The notes beneath the pieces are model-generated. The model was given only the letters and a program-made list of their open reading frames with translations. It was not told the origin of the DNA and searched no databases. Shown here in pieces: positions 27,136 to 36,577 of a stretch of 64,000 nucleotides of DNA (its first letter is position 1; every line of letters begins with the position of its first letter). The stretch covers positions 682,001-746,000 of the forward strand of contig NZ_JAUSUI010000001.1 of assembly GCF_030813495.1 (NCBI RefSeq), given 5' to 3'. The translations under genes and the position numbers were made by a program. Source of the stretch: Ancylobacter polymorphus. Lineage in GTDB: Bacteria; Pseudomonadota; Alphaproteobacteria; Rhizobiales; Xanthobacteraceae.

Positions 27136-27392
27136 GATCCCGCTTCCACCGACATGCTTCTCGACTGCGCCCGGATGCGGGCTCGCGCGGACTATCCACA
27201 CAATGACAGGGCTTAGCAACGCCGTCGGAGCTTCCGGACAGTGACAAAAGCTGCATGTTCCCGGCCTCACGCTGCGGCACCCGTATTGGGGTATGGCAAC
27301 GACGCGGCGCGCAGGCGAAGGGCGTGCTGGAAGCCGTGGCGCGGGACGCTTCCACACCCTAGATAGGGACGAGGGAGGCGCCACAGATAGCG

Positions 27393-27680
27393 ATGAAGAT
27401 ATTCCGAGCGGGCCTTCTCACGGCGGCACTGGCGGTTTCGGCCGGTCCCGCCCTGGCCCAGGTCACCTCACAGCCGAGCCCCTACATGCCCCAGCGACGC
27501 GATTCGGTCCGGCCCAACAGCCAGAACCTCATGCAGGGCCCGTCCTATTGGACGCCGCAACAGCGCCGGCTCAACGTGCCCGGCGCCACCGCCAATCCCA
27601 GCCTGCGGCGCGACACCGAGCCCTACCCGCCGCCGCCTCTGCCGCCGCCGGTGCGACCGGCGGAAACGCCGGACAAGTGA
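27393..27680 (+). CDS. Small secreted proline-rich protein of unknown function
   Basis: 95 residues with a clear signal peptide (cleavage near ALA-Q at about 23), then a short hydrophilic chain with two YxPQ-like segments (YMPQRRD, YWTPQQRR) and a C-terminal poly-proline stretch. No cysteine and no known domain were recognised. It stands alone between the divergent signalling operon and thrS. Probably periplasmic. Confidence 0.65.
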   Translation: MKIFRAGLLTAALAVSAGPALAQVTSQPSPYMPQRRDSVRPNSQNLMQGPSYWTPQQRRLNVPGATANPSLRRDTEPYPPPPLPPPVRPAETPDK

Positions 27681-27711
27681 CGGGACGGCGGGGCGGCTCG
27701 TGCCCGCCCTC

Positions 27712-27750
27712 CGTCATGCTGAGGTGCCGGCCGGAAGGCCGGCCTCGAAG
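27712..27750 (+). repeat. Palindromic intergenic repeat, copy A
   Basis: A hairpin-forming element with core GCCGGCC-GGAA-GGCCGGC, flanked by TCATGCTGAGG and CCTCGAAG. It is an inverted relative of copy B 30 bases away. This resembles short palindromic elements common between genes in Hyphomicrobiales. Confidence 0.7.
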
Positions 27751-27781
27751 CAATCAGGCGGTGTGACGCGGCAGCCATCAG

Positions 27782-27823
27782 CGTCCTTCGAGGCCCGGCT
27801 GCGCCGGGCGCCTCAGGATGAAG
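27782..27823 (-). repeat. Palindromic intergenic repeat, copy B (inverted)
   Basis: Read on the minus strand it begins TTCATCCTGAGG and ends CCTCGAAGGACG, matching copy A, with a GC-rich hairpin in the middle. The A/B pair could itself fold as a larger cruciform. Confidence 0.7.
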
Positions 27824-27851
27824 GGCCGCGCGAAAGTCGCCACCCATGTGC

Positions 27852-27885
27852 CGTCATTCCGGCCGAGCGCAGCGAGAGCCGGGAG
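27852..27885 (+). repeat. GTCATTCCGG-type intergenic repeat
   Basis: CGTCATTCCGGCCGAGCGCA followed by GCGAGAGCCGGGA, a variant of a widespread alphaproteobacterial intergenic element with imperfect dyad symmetry. It lies between copy B and the next hairpin in the same thrS-side gap. Confidence 0.55.
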
Positions 27886-27900
27886 CGCGGGCAGATGTCG

Positions 27901-27936
27901 GTCATCCCGGATCGGCCTGCGGCCGTCCAGGATGAC
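27901..27936 (+). repeat. GTCATCC-hairpin repeat, copy 1
   Basis: GTCATCC/GGATGAC arms enclose CGGATCGGCC and GGCCGTCC around TGC. It is nearly identical to 32791-32824 and related to 43862-43897. All three copies lie between convergently transcribed genes. Confidence 0.8.
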
Positions 27937-27953
27937 AGTTTGGGGCGGGCGCC

Positions 27954-29915
27954 TCAGTCCCGCTGCAAATCCGGCGGGCTTGCCTCGGCCACCAGGCTCG
28001 CCAGCGCCTCGTCGAGCGTCAGCGTGGTCTGGTTCGGCGAGCCGAGCCGGCGGATGGAGACGGTGCGCTCAGCGGCTTCCTTGCGCCCGACGACAACCAG
28101 CGCCGGCACCTTGGCCAGCGAGTGCTCGCGCACCTTGTAGTTGATCTTCTCGTTGCGCAGGTCGAGTTCGACCCTCAGCCCCATCTTCTTCGCCGCCGCG
28201 ACGATCTCGCGGGCATAGTCGTCACCCTCGGAGGTAATGGTCGCCACCACCGCCTGCACCGGCGCCAGCCAGAGCGGGAAATGGCCGGCATGGTGCTCGA
28301 TAAGGATGCCGGTGAAGCGCTCCATCGAGCCGCAAATGGCACGGTGGATCATGACCGGCGTCTTCTTCGAGCCGTCGGCATCGACATAGAAGGCGCCGAA
28401 GCGCTCCGGCAGGTTGAAGTCGACCTGCGTCGTGCCGCACTGCCATTCGCGGCCGATCGCGTCGCGCAGCGTGTACTCGAATTTGGGGCCGTAGAAAGCG
28501 CCCTCGCCCGGCAGGATGCCGGTCTTGATCTTGCCGCCGGATTCCGCCTCGATCTGGGTGAGCACGCGGCCCATCACGTCCTCGGCATGGTCCCACACCG
28601 CGTCGGAACCGACGCGCTTCTCCGGCCGGGTGGAGAGCTTGACCACGATCTCCTCGAAGCCGAAATCGGCATAGGTGGAGAGGATCAACTCGTTGATCTT
28701 CAGGCACTCCGCCGCCATCTGCTCCTCGGTGCAGAAGATGTGGGCGTCGTCCTGGGTAAAGCCGCGCACGCGCATCAGCCCGTGCAGCGCGCCCGACGGT
28801 TCGTAGCGGTGCACGGCGCCGAATTCGGCGAGGCGCATAGGCAGGTCGCGATAGCTCTTCAGCCCATGCTTGAAGATCTGCACATGGCCGGGGCAGTTCA
28901 TCGGCTTGAGCGCATAGACGCGGTCATTGTCCTCGGTGTCGCCGGCCGGCTGCACCTTGAACATGTTGTCCTTGTACCAGCCCCAATGGCCAGAGGTCTC
29001 CCACAGCGACTTGTCGAGCACTTGCGGCGCGTTGACCTCGCTATAGTCGGCGGCGAGGCGGCGGCGCATATAGGAGACGAGGTTCTGGAACAGGTTCCAG
29101 CCCTTGGGGTGCCAGAACACGACGCCCGGCCCCTCCTCCTGGAAGTGGAACAGGTCCATCTCCCGGCCGAGGCGGCGGTGGTCGCGCTTCTCGGCTTCCT
29201 CCAGCTGAAGGATATAGGCGTCGAGTTCTTCCTTGGTCCGCCACGCCGTGCCGTAGATGCGGGTCAACATCTGGTTGTTGGCGTCGCCGCGCCAATAGGC
29301 ACCCGCCACCTTCATCAGCTTGAAGGCGTCGCCCACCTTGCCCACGCTCGGCATGTGCGGGCCGCGGCAGAGGTCGAACCACTCGCCCTGCTTGTAGATC
29401 TTGATCGTCTGGTCGGCGGGGATGGCGTCCACCAGTTCGACCTTGAACGCCTCGCCCTTCTCCTTGAACACGGCCTTGGTCGTCTCGCGGTCCCATACCT
29501 CTTTGGTGAAGGGCGCGTCGCGGGCGATGATCTCGCGCATCTTCTTTTCGATGGCGGCGAAATCGTCCGGGGTGAACGGCTCGTTGCGGAAGAAGTCGTA
29601 ATAGAAGCCGTTCTCGATCACCGGGCCGATGGTCACCTGCGTGCCCGGCCACAGCGCCTGCACCGCCTCGGCCAGCACATGGGCGGCATCGTGGCGGATG
29701 AGTTCCAGCGCTTCCGGGCTCTCGCGGGTGACGAGCTCGAACCTGGCATCCGCGGAAATGGGATCGGAAAGGTCGGTCAGCACCCCGTCGAGCTTCATCG
29801 CCAGCGATTTCTTGGCCAGCGATTTGGCGATGGAGGCGGCGACCTCGGTGCCGGTGGTGCCGGAGGCATAGGCTCGGACGGCGCCATCGGGAAAGGTGAG
29901 GTGGATATCAGACAT
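27954..29915 (-). CDS. thrS: Threonyl-tRNA synthetase
   Basis: The 653-residue class II synthetase that charges tRNA-Thr. It has an N-terminal TGS domain (1-62), the editing domain with [10 protein letters not shown] near 74-83 and the SAD motif, the catalytic core (zinc ligand Cys in MNCPGH; class II motif 2 around [17 protein letters not shown]), and a C-terminal anticodon-binding domain starting around 545. The full-length ATG sits 52 bases after yidD on the same strand. The 3' side is a repeat-filled convergent gap. Confidence 0.98.
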   Translation of the reverse strand: MSDIHLTFPDGAVRAYASGTTGTEVAASIAKSLAKKSLAMKLDGVLTDLSDPISADARFELVTRESPEALELIRHDAAHVLAEAVQALWPGTQVTIGPVIENGFYYDFFRNEPFTPDDFAAIEKKMREIIARDAPFTKEVWDRETTKAVFKEKGEAFKVELVDAIPADQTIKIYKQGEWFDLCRGPHMPSVGKVGDAFKLMKVAGAYWRGDANNQMLTRIYGTAWRTKEELDAYILQLEEAEKRDHRRLGREMDLFHFQEEGPGVVFWHPKGWNLFQNLVSYMRRRLAADYSEVNAPQVLDKSLWETSGHWGWYKDNMFKVQPAGDTEDNDRVYALKPMNCPGHVQIFKHGLKSYRDLPMRLAEFGAVHRYEPSGALHGLMRVRGFTQDDAHIFCTEEQMAAECLKINELILSTYADFGFEEIVVKLSTRPEKRVGSDAVWDHAEDVMGRVLTQIEAESGGKIKTGILPGEGAFYGPKFEYTLRDAIGREWQCGTTQVDFNLPERFGAFYVDADGSKKTPVMIHRAICGSMERFTGILIEHHAGHFPLWLAPVQAVVATITSEGDDYAREIVAAAKKMGLRVELDLRNEKINYKVREHSLAKVPALVVVGRKEAAERTVSIRRLGSPNQTTLTLDEALASLVAEASPPDLQRD

Positions 29916-29967
29916 GGTATCGGCTCCTGCCCACTCCTGCGAACCACGCAGGTAGGCTCATCTGAGG

Positions 29968-30309
29968 TCACGTATCGCGCGCGCCCGGCGGCTCCGGGGT
30001 CCGCGCGTAGCGCCACGGCATATACCACACGCCCTCACGCGGCAATTCGGCCGGCACCGGCTCGAAGCCCGATCCGCCCCAGGGATGGCAGCGGCAGATC
30101 CGCCCCGCCGCCATCCAGCCGCCCGCCCACGCCCCATGGCGGTCGATCGCCGCCTCGGCGAATTCCGAGCAGGTGGGGAGATAGCGGCACTGCCGCCCCA
30201 TGAAGGCGGAGAAGCTGTAGCGATAGACGAGGATCGGCGCCCGCAGCATCAGCCGTGGCAGCCGCGCCGCGAAAGCTGCGACACTCGCCTGCGACTTCGG
30301 CGCCGTCAT
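29968..30309 (-). CDS. yidD: Membrane protein insertion efficiency factor YidD
   Basis: A 113-residue YidD-family protein. Signature residues are RQCRYLPTCSEFAEAAI and CRCHPWGGSGFEPVP. It associates with the inner membrane through an N-terminal amphipathic segment and aids YidC-dependent insertion. The C-terminal extension after VPAELP is ordinary for alphaproteobacteria. It lies directly upstream of thrS and may be co-transcribed with it. Confidence 0.95.
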   Translation of the reverse strand: MTAPKSQASVAAFAARLPRLMLRAPILVYRYSFSAFMGRQCRYLPTCSEFAEAAIDRHGAWAGGWMAAGRICRCHPWGGSGFEPVPAELPREGVWYMPWRYARTPEPPGARDT

Positions 30310-30401
30310 CGCCCGCCCCTAACCGGGAACCGGCGCGACTCCGCCGCGTTGCCCCCGTGACACGCCGGCGCGCAGGCCGGTCGGCAGCCCGGGAGCAGAT
30401 G

Positions 30402-30827
30402 ATGACGGACACCCGATTCTGGACGATGGCGGCGCTGGCGGCCGGTCTTTGCCTGGCCGCCCCGGCCTTCGCGCAGCAGCCGCCGGCGGACACGCATGTC
30501 CCCCCCGGCCCGGCCGGCGGCACGCAGCCGGAGCCCTCCGCCGCCAATTCGCCGGAAGTGGACCCGGACATGCAGCGTGTCGCCGCCTGCAAGGCCGATG
30601 CGCTGGCGAAGCTGAAGCAGCGCTCGCCCTCGATCGAGGACATCTATATCGACGTGGACGGCCTCACCATCGCCGAATCCGAGAGCACGCTCGGCACCAC
30701 CGCCGTCAAGGGCGTGATCATGGGCGAGGCCTATATCCAACGCGACCGCTCCGACACCGCCAACCGCTTCCTCTGCCTCACCGGCCCGAAGGACGAGGTG
30801 CTGTTCACCTTCTTCACCGAGCGCTGA
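30402..30827 (+). CDS. Secreted protein of unknown function
   Basis: 141 residues beginning with a signal peptide (cleavage near AFA-Q, about residue 24), then a Pro-rich linker and a compact acidic domain with two cysteines (about residues 64 and 126), which could form a disulfide in the periplasm. No family recognised. Tandem ATGs occur at 30399 and 30402; the second has the better distance to the GGGAG ribosome site. It ends nine bases from the convergent scaffold gene. Confidence 0.7.
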   Translation: MTDTRFWTMAALAAGLCLAAPAFAQQPPADTHVPPGPAGGTQPEPSAANSPEVDPDMQRVAACKADALAKLKQRSPSIEDIYIDVDGLTIAESESTLGTTAVKGVIMGEAYIQRDRSDTANRFLCLTGPKDEVLFTFFTER

Positions 30828-30836
30828 GCCGCGCCC

Positions 30837-31283
30837 CTACTCTGCCGCCTGCGCCGCGCGCGCCGCGATCTGATCGAGGGCGTCGACCACGGCGTCGAAG
30901 GTGAGCAGCGTCGAGGCGTGGCGTGCCTTGTAGTCGCGCACCGGCTCCAGCACCTTCAGCTCGGCCCAGCGGCCTTCCGGCGGCGCGCCATTCTCTTTCA
31001 GCATCCGCCGCATCGCCTCGCGCACGGCGCGCAACTCGTCCGCCGTGGAACCGACGATGAGCGCGCCCATGACGGAGGACGAGGCCTGACCGAGCGCGCA
31101 GGCGCGCACCTCATGGGCGAAATCCGCCACCACGCCGTCGCGCAGCGCGAGATCGACGGTGACGGTGGAACCGCAAAGCTTGGAATGCGCCGTTGCCGTC
31201 GCATCGGGGGCCGCGAGGCGGCCAAGGCGTGGTATGTCGGCGGCGAGTTCCAATATCCGGCGGTTATAGACGTCGTTCAGCAT
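30837..31283 (-). CDS. NifU/IscU-like iron-sulfur cluster scaffold protein
   Basis: A 148-residue IscU/SufU-type fold. The usual three scaffold cysteines correspond to C37 (SKLCGSTVTV) and C62 (RACALGQASSSV), while the third Cys near the C-terminus is absent, with His there instead (DYKARHASTLL). That arrangement is typical of the alphaproteobacterial paralogue encoded beside folE. Function as an Fe-S scaffold is inferred from family. The ATG at 31283 begins the conserved fold. Divergent from folE. Confidence 0.82.
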   Translation of the reverse strand: MLNDVYNRRILELAADIPRLGRLAAPDATATAHSKLCGSTVTVDLALRDGVVADFAHEVRACALGQASSSVMGALIVGSTADELRAVREAMRRMLKENGAPPEGRWAELKVLEPVRDYKARHASTLLTFDAVVDALDQIAARAAQAAE

Positions 31284-31537
31284 AAGGCTCGATCCCTGCA
31301 CGACGGGCGGTGATCCCCGCACAGGCCGCGTCCGCCCGATTGCGGCCAGCCCTGCCTGGCTTATATAGGAGCGGTCGCCCCCCTGCGAAAGCAGCGGACG
31401 CGATCTGTCTTTCGGCAGGCGCGCCGGGCAGCTATGGTCGGTATGATGCTGATCCGTGGCGGGTATTGGCACGTAGGACGCATTTGACCGAAGCAGTCGG
31501 GCTGCGGATCATAATGCGTCGTCGAACGGAGTTCGTC

Positions 31538-32176
31538 ATGGATGCCGTGCTTGAAACACTGATGCGCAGCGCCCAGAGCGAGAAGGAGGCGTCCACCGCG
31601 CGCCGCCCCTCCCGTGAGGAGGCCGAGGCCGCCGTCCGCACGCTCATCGCCTGGGCCGGCGACGACCCGACCCGCGAGGGCCTGCTCGACACGCCCAAGC
31701 GCGTGGTGCGCGCCTATGAGGAACTCTACAGCGGCTACCGCATCGGGCCGGAAACCATTCTCGACCGCACCTTCGGCGAGATCGGCAATTTCGACGACAT
31801 GGTGATGGTGCGCGACATCGAGTTCCATTCCCATTGCGAGCACCACATGGTGCCCTTCGTCGGCAAGGCGCACATCGCCTATTTCCCGGTCGAGCGCGTG
31901 GTGGGCCTCTCCAAGATCGCGCGCATTGTCGACATCTATGCCCGCCGCCTGCAGACGCAGGAGCACCTGACCTCGCAGATCATCACCGCGATGGACGAGA
32001 TCCTGAAGCCGCGCGGCGTCGCCGTGCTGGTCGAGGCCGAGCATATGTGCATGGCCATGCGCGGCGTGCGCAAACAGGGCGCGTCCACCGTCACCACCCA
32101 GTTCACCGGCGTTTTCCGCGACGATCCGCAGGAGCAGGTTCGCTTCATGAGCCTGCTGCGCGGCCTGCGTCCGTAG
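31538..32176 (+). CDS. folE: GTP cyclohydrolase I
   Basis: A 212-residue type I GTP cyclohydrolase, the first enzyme of tetrahydrofolate/pterin synthesis. Zinc ligands are C100 and H103 ([12 protein letters not shown]) and C171 ([11 protein letters not shown]); the GTP-binding segment around [19 protein letters not shown] is intact. The ATG at 31538 has GGAG six bases upstream; an in-frame ATG at 31514 lacks a ribosome site. hisI follows 25 bases downstream. Confidence 0.97.
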   Translation: MDAVLETLMRSAQSEKEASTARRPSREEAEAAVRTLIAWAGDDPTREGLLDTPKRVVRAYEELYSGYRIGPETILDRTFGEIGNFDDMVMVRDIEFHSHCEHHMVPFVGKAHIAYFPVERVVGLSKIARIVDIYARRLQTQEHLTSQIITAMDEILKPRGVAVLVEAEHMCMAMRGVRKQGASTVTTQFTGVFRDDPQEQVRFMSLLRGLRP

Positions 32177-32201
32177 GGGCGTCGCCTCCGCACAGGCTTC
32201 G

Positions 32202-32702
32202 ATGACCGAGATTTCCTTCGCCCCCCGCGGCAGCAAGGCCGAGATCGAGGAGGGCGAACGCCTCTCCCCGAAATTCGACGCCGATGGCCTGCTCACCGCC
32301 GTGACCGTCGATGCCGATGACGGCACCGTGCTCATGGTCGCGCACATGAACGCGCAGGCGCTGGCCCTGACCATCGAGACCGGCGTGGCGCATTATTTCA
32401 GCCGCTCGCGCGGGCGGCTGTGGAAGAAGGGCGAGGAAAGCGGCCATCTCCAGCAGCTGGTCGAACTGCGGGTCGATTGCGACCAGGACGCGGTGGTCCT
32501 GCGCGTGCGCATGCCCCCGCTCGGCCCCGGCGTGCCCGGCGCGGCCTGTCACACCGGGCACCGCTCCTGCTTCTTCCGTTCCGTGCCGCTGGGCGCGGCG
32601 CCTACGCCGGAATTGACGCTCGCCGTCAATGATGACGGCCCGCTGTTCGATCCGGCCAAGGTCTACGGGCTGACGAAGAAGACCGACACGCCGCGCTTCT
32701 AG
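32202..32702 (+). CDS. hisI: Phosphoribosyl-AMP cyclohydrolase
   Basis: A 166-residue HisI, the third step of histidine synthesis, opening the purine ring of PR-AMP. Recognisable segments are LMVAHMNAQALALTIETG and YFSRSRGRLWKKGEESGH, the Asp-rich metal site DCDQDAV, and the zinc cysteines in AACHTGHRSCFFR. It is slightly longer than average at both ends. Bifunctional HisIE is excluded because no HisE domain follows. Probably co-transcribed with folE. Confidence 0.97.
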   Translation: MTEISFAPRGSKAEIEEGERLSPKFDADGLLTAVTVDADDGTVLMVAHMNAQALALTIETGVAHYFSRSRGRLWKKGEESGHLQQLVELRVDCDQDAVVLRVRMPPLGPGVPGAACHTGHRSCFFRSVPLGAAPTPELTLAVNDDGPLFDPAKVYGLTKKTDTPRF

Positions 32703-32790
32703 CGGCGCCAGCTTCCGGCCGCTTTGCTTTCGCCGTCATCACGGCCGGAGGCGACGGTGCAAAGCCAGCCCCCCTCCCCCGCCCGCGCGC

Positions 32791-32824
32791 GATCCCGGAT
32801 CGGCCTGCGGCCGTCCGGGATGAC
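32791..32824 (+). repeat. GTCATCC-hairpin repeat, copy 2
   Basis: Nearly identical to 27901-27936 across the core CCCGGATCGGCCTGCGGCCG, ending CCGGGATGAC. It lies in the convergent gap between hisI and the CBS protein, 18 bases from the latter's stop, where it could serve as a bidirectional terminator. Confidence 0.8.
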
Positions 32825-32842
32825 GCCCTTACACGGCCGCGA

Positions 32843-33274
32843 TCACGCCGAGAGGATGTATTCCCGCATGGCGTGGCTCTCGCGCTCCATCTCGGCCAGG
32901 CGCTGCTTGACCACGTCGCCGATGGAGATGATGCCGATCAGCTTGCCGCCCTGCACCACCGGGAGGTGGCGGAAGCGGCCGGCGGTCATGTGTTCCATGA
33001 TCTGGTGAACCGTCTCATTGCCCTCGCAGGTGACGACGCGCGAGGTCATCACCGAGCTGACCGTGTCATCGAGCCGATCGGGTCCGTCGAGGCCGATCAC
33101 GCGCACCACGTCGCGCTCCGAGAGAATGCCGACCACCCGCCGCTCGGGGTCCGTCACAACGATGGCGCCGATGCGCTTGGCCGCCAAAAGCTCCGTCGCC
33201 TCACGCAGCGTCGCCTCGGGGGCGATCGTCTGAACATCGAAGCCCTTTTCTTCAAGAATCGTCCGAACCGTCAT
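32843..33274 (-). CDS. CBS-domain pair protein
   Basis: A 143-residue stand-alone Bateman module. Two CBS domains span about 8-62 (IGAIVVTDPERRVVGILSERDVV) and 75-128 (FRHLPVVQGGKLIGIISIGDVV). Such proteins bind adenine nucleotides and modulate partner enzymes; the partner here is unknown. The ATG at 33274 is preceded by GGAGG eight bases upstream. Confidence 0.93.
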   Translation of the reverse strand: MTVRTILEEKGFDVQTIAPEATLREATELLAAKRIGAIVVTDPERRVVGILSERDVVRVIGLDGPDRLDDTVSSVMTSRVVTCEGNETVHQIMEHMTAGRFRHLPVVQGGKLIGIISIGDVVKQRLAEMERESHAMREYILSA

Positions 33275-33429
33275 GCAAGCCTCCTTCCCGGAATGCGGGA
33301 CGGCTGGAACGCGCTCCATCCACCGCCCGCTTTGTTCGGCTTCTTCCCCACATCGGGGCGAGCCATGGCGGAATGATCCGCCTTAACCTTCCGGCAGGCA
33401 AGGGGCGCGGCGGCAAACAGTTCGGCGAC

Positions 33430-34227
33430 TTAGAAGCGGGAGGTGCGGGAATAGCTGTCGCTGCCGGGACGGCGGCGGATGGGGTCGAACAGCGGGAACG
33501 CCAGCAGCCCGGCGAGGAAGCCGCCCATATGCGCCTGCCAGGCGATGCTGCCATCGACCAGGCCGGCCGGTTCGCCGAGGCCGAAGGCGAGGTTGATGAC
33601 GAACCACACAACGACGAATCCGATCACCCGCCGGTCGCGCATCACGTCCATCAGCGGCGGGGCCGGGGCATGTACGGCCTGCTCCGCGACGCCCGGCCGC
33701 CACGCCCGGCCGCCATCGGCGAACATGAAGCGCAGCGCCGCCGCCATGAAGCCGGATACTGCCGCCGAGGCGCCAATCATCGGCACCAGTTCGCCCTCAT
33801 GGGTGACGAGATGCAGCCCCGCCCCCGCCGCGGCGGTGAAGGCGAAGAACGAGAGGAAGCGCAGCACGCCGAAACGGCGCGCCACCGGCGTGCCGAAGGC
33901 GAGCATCCATAAGAGATTCAGCCCGACATGGGCCCAGCCGCCATGCAGGAAGGCATAGGTGATGAAGGTCCACGCATCCGCCGCCACCCCGCCCGGCAAT
34001 ACGCCGTCGGCGAGAACGGAGGGGTCGTAGCGGGCGGGAATGAAGGCGAACAGCGCCAGGATCTCAATGCCCGTCTCGACATCCACCCAGTCGCGCACCA
34101 GCTGGATAAGCAGCATCGCCGCCGCCAGCACGGTGATTACCGGCGGCACGTTGAGAAGCGGTTCGCGTCTGTGGGCGGCAAGGCGGGGCGGTTCAAGCAC
34201 ACGGATCACATAGGCGTCCCGCCGCAT
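33430..34227 (-). CDS. Rhomboid-family intramembrane serine protease
   Basis: A 265-residue six-helix rhomboid. Catalytic Ser is S154 in GASAAVSG, catalytic His is H233 in HMGGFLAG, and the HxxxN motif of helix 2 is H100/N104 (AHVGLN). Cytoplasmic ends are short. It cleaves membrane proteins within the bilayer; the substrate is unknown. It is transcribed alone, divergent from the transglutaminase-like peptidase gene. Confidence 0.93.
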   Translation of the reverse strand: MRRDAYVIRVLEPPRLAAHRREPLLNVPPVITVLAAAMLLIQLVRDWVDVETGIEILALFAFIPARYDPSVLADGVLPGGVAADAWTFITYAFLHGGWAHVGLNLLWMLAFGTPVARRFGVLRFLSFFAFTAAAGAGLHLVTHEGELVPMIGASAAVSGFMAAALRFMFADGGRAWRPGVAEQAVHAPAPPLMDVMRDRRVIGFVVVWFVINLAFGLGEPAGLVDGSIAWQAHMGGFLAGLLAFPLFDPIRRRPGSDSYSRTSRF

Positions 34228-34440
34228 GGCGGCAAGGTCGCAGCGCGCCGCACCGGGCTGAAACCCGTTTCCGCCGGCTTAAGCGGCGTGATGAACAGTT
34301 TACCTATTGCTGTGGTTAACGCCAATAAAAAACCTATTAACGTTCCCTATCCGTCGTAGTGATGAATCGCCGCCATCGCTTAGACGCGTATAAAATCCTT
34401 CGCGCTAAGCTCTCATCCAGTGACAGGGATGAGGTACGCG

Positions 34441-35097
34441 ATGAAAAAGAGGCTCGAACGGGCCCTTCTCGCGGCGGGTCAGGCGGTTGTTGCGGCTGCC
34501 TTTGCGGCGGTGCTGACGCCCGCCGAGCCCGCACAGGCGGAGAAGACGGTGGCGATGCTCTCCAGCTTCGCCGCCAACATGGCGCCCGGCGCGCAGACCA
34601 GCGTGCCGATGGGCTATTTCCAGTTCTGCACCGAGCACCTCACTGATTGCGGCTCGGCCGGCAGCACCGGCGGCAAGGTGGCGTTGACGGAGGCCAATTT
34701 CGCCCAGCTGCGCACGGTCAATGACGACATCAACGGCCGCATCCAGCCGCTGACCGATCTCGAACATTACGGCGAGATCGAGCGCTGGACCTATCCTGAC
34801 GACGGCTTCGGCGATTGCGAGGATTATGTTCTGCTCAAGCGCCGCACGCTGGTCGACCTCGGCTGGCCGGCGGACACGCTGCTGGTCACCGTGGTCCGCG
34901 ACCACAAGGGCGACGGCCACGCGGTTCTCACCGTGGTGACGGACCGCGGCGACCTCGTGCTCGACAATCAGGAATCGGCCATCCTGCTCTGGCACGAAAC
35001 CGGCTATCGTTTCGTCAAGCGCCAGGCGCAACAGGATACCGACAGCTGGGTCTCGCTCGGCGACGTGCTGGCGCCCCTCTCGGTCGGCCGCAACTAG
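34441..35097 (+). CDS. Periplasmic transglutaminase-like cysteine peptidase (BTLCP family)
   Basis: A 218-residue secreted protein of the bacterial transglutaminase-like cysteine peptidase family (DUF920). Signal peptide about 1-33; catalytic triad C126 (GFGDCEDY), H160 (GDGHAVL) and D175 (LDNQ). Relatives of the LapG type process adhesins under c-di-GMP control, but no lapD-like gene is adjacent, so the substrate is unknown. The ATG at 34441 follows a GAGG site at good distance; GTG (34420) and ATG (34429) upstream are alternatives. It ends tail-to-tail with the acetyltransferase gene, sharing CTAG. Confidence 0.88.
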   Translation: MKKRLERALLAAGQAVVAAAFAAVLTPAEPAQAEKTVAMLSSFAANMAPGAQTSVPMGYFQFCTEHLTDCGSAGSTGGKVALTEANFAQLRTVNDDINGRIQPLTDLEHYGEIERWTYPDDGFGDCEDYVLLKRRTLVDLGWPADTLLVTVVRDHKGDGHAVLTVVTDRGDLVLDNQESAILLWHETGYRFVKRQAQQDTDSWVSLGDVLAPLSVGRN

Positions 35098-35630
35098 CCG
35101 GCCGCCTGCCACTCCTTGCGCAGCAGGGCGTATTGCAGCGTGTTCTCATAGACGGGGTTGCCGTGCTCATCCTCCCGGAAGGAGATGAACTCCCGGAACA
35201 GCCCCTCGACCCGCATGCCAAGCCGCTCGCAGAGCCGCCGCGAGGGGACATTGTCCTCCTCGACATAGGCATAGAGCCGCCGCGCCTGTTTCACCGTGAA
35301 CAGATAGTCGAACAGCGCCCGCGCCGCCTCGGTGGCGAAGCCAGCCCCGGAGAACGCCGCATTGAAGTTCCAGCCAACGGAATAAGTGTCGGGCGGCTCG
35401 GGCATGGCGAACACGTCGCCGATCACCCGGCCGGTCGCGGCAAGACAGACGGCGATGTTCTCGTCGCTGCCGGCGCGCTCCGTCGCTTCGGCCTCCGCCG
35501 CCGCGAGATCGTCCAGCTTGAGCGAGAGAAAACAGCTGGCGCCCGGCTCCCGCAGATAGGCCAGCAGGTCGGGCGCATCCTCGGGGCGGAAATTCCGCAG
35601 GATCAGCCGCTCTGTCTTGATCGTATCCAT
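35094..35630 (-). CDS. GNAT-family N-acetyltransferase (RimJ/RimL-like)
   Basis: A 178-residue acetyltransferase_3 (RimJ/RimL) fold: starts TERLILRNFRPEDA, with an acetyl-CoA region around GAGFATEAARALFDYLF and VEEDNVPSRRLCERLGM. It transfers acetyl from acetyl-CoA to an amino group; the substrate cannot be read from sequence. It overlaps the end of the convergent peptidase gene by four bases. Confidence 0.9.
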   Translation of the reverse strand: MDTIKTERLILRNFRPEDAPDLLAYLREPGASCFLSLKLDDLAAAEAEATERAGSDENIAVCLAATGRVIGDVFAMPEPPDTYSVGWNFNAAFSGAGFATEAARALFDYLFTVKQARRLYAYVEEDNVPSRRLCERLGMRVEGLFREFISFREDEHGNPVYENTLQYALLRKEWQAAG

Positions 35631-35715
35631 CCGGGTCCCCGCGAATCCAAATCAGGGATGCCCCCTGCGCGAAGACTGGCCGGAGACTATGGCCGAAGCT
35701 GGGGCGCCCCGCCCC

Positions 35716-36246
35716 TCAGTCGATCCGGCGCAGCCCTTCGGCGAAGCGCCGCCAGTTGCGCACATAATGCGCGGCGGTGCCGTGGATGCGCTTCTCCATC
35801 GCCTCGTCGAGGCTGCGGATCACCTTGCCCGGCGCCCCGACGATGAGCGAGTTGTCGGGATATTCCTTGCCCTCGGTCACCAGCGCGCCCGCGCCCACCA
35901 GACAATTGCGGCCGATCTTCGCGCCGTTGAGGATGGTCGCCCCCATGCCGATCAGGCTGTTGGCGCCGATCGTGCAGCCATGCAGCATCGCCTTGTGGCC
36001 GATGGTGCAGTCCTCGCCGATGGTCAGGGGGAAGCCGGGATCGGTGTGCAGCACGCACAGTTCCTGGATGTTCACCCGGGCACCGAGCGTGATCGGCTCA
36101 TTGTCGCCGCGAATGACCGAGCCGAACCACACGCTCGCCTCGTCGCCCACCACGATATTGCCGATCAGCTCGGCGGTGGGGGCGATCCAGTAGCGGCCGA
36201 GCGCCGGGAGTTCCGGCGCCACACCGTCGAGCGCGTAGACCGGCAT
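35716..36246 (-). CDS. Gamma-class carbonic anhydrase-like protein
   Basis: A 176-residue left-handed beta-helix protein with hexapeptide repeats. The three zinc-ligand histidines of gamma carbonic anhydrases are present as H67, H84 and H89. CO2 hydration is possible, but many YrdA/CaiE-like members show no activity. It is the last gene of a small minus-strand set (cysE, DUF3126 protein, this gene), with five bases to the preceding gene. Confidence 0.93.
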   Translation of the reverse strand: MPVYALDGVAPELPALGRYWIAPTAELIGNIVVGDEASVWFGSVIRGDNEPITLGARVNIQELCVLHTDPGFPLTIGEDCTIGHKAMLHGCTIGANSLIGMGATILNGAKIGRNCLVGAGALVTEGKEYPDNSLIVGAPGKVIRSLDEAMEKRIHGTAAHYVRNWRRFAEGLRRID

Positions 36247-36251
36247 CGTCC

Positions 36252-36464
36252 TCAGTCCTCGAGATCGGTGTCGAGAATGGCCATCTGGAAATTATAGGAC
36301 AGTTCGCCGTCTTCCTTGTCCTCGAACAGGACGCCGATGAACTCGTCACCGAGATAGACCTCGGCCGAATCCTTCTTCTTCGGACGCGCGACGACGCGCA
36401 GCTGGGTGTTGGTGAACAGGCGCCGCATATAGGTCTGGACGCGTTCCAGGTCCTTCTTTTCCAA
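36252..36464 (-). CDS. DUF3126 family protein
   Basis: A 70-residue highly charged protein of the alphaproteobacterial DUF3126 family ([26 protein letters not shown] region). Function unknown. Its place between cysE and a gamma carbonic anhydrase is common in Hyphomicrobiales and suggests co-transcription. Confidence 0.88.
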   Translation of the reverse strand: MEKKDLERVQTYMRRLFTNTQLRVVARPKKKDSAEVYLGDEFIGVLFEDKEDGELSYNFQMAILDTDLED

Positions 36465-36577
36465 ATCCGTGCTCCCAAGGGGGTTGATCGGCCGGCAGGC
36501 TTGCCACGGCGCGACGGCCGGCGCAACCGCACCGGCGCAATCGCCTGTTCACACCGGCGCGCCGAACGCCCCGCGCC

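Noticed and set aside
34300-34350. Two TTAACG motifs that might be CtrA half-sites upstream of the transglutaminase-like gene
   Set aside because: Spacing does not fit TTAA-N7-TTAA; most likely chance in an AT-rich promoter region.
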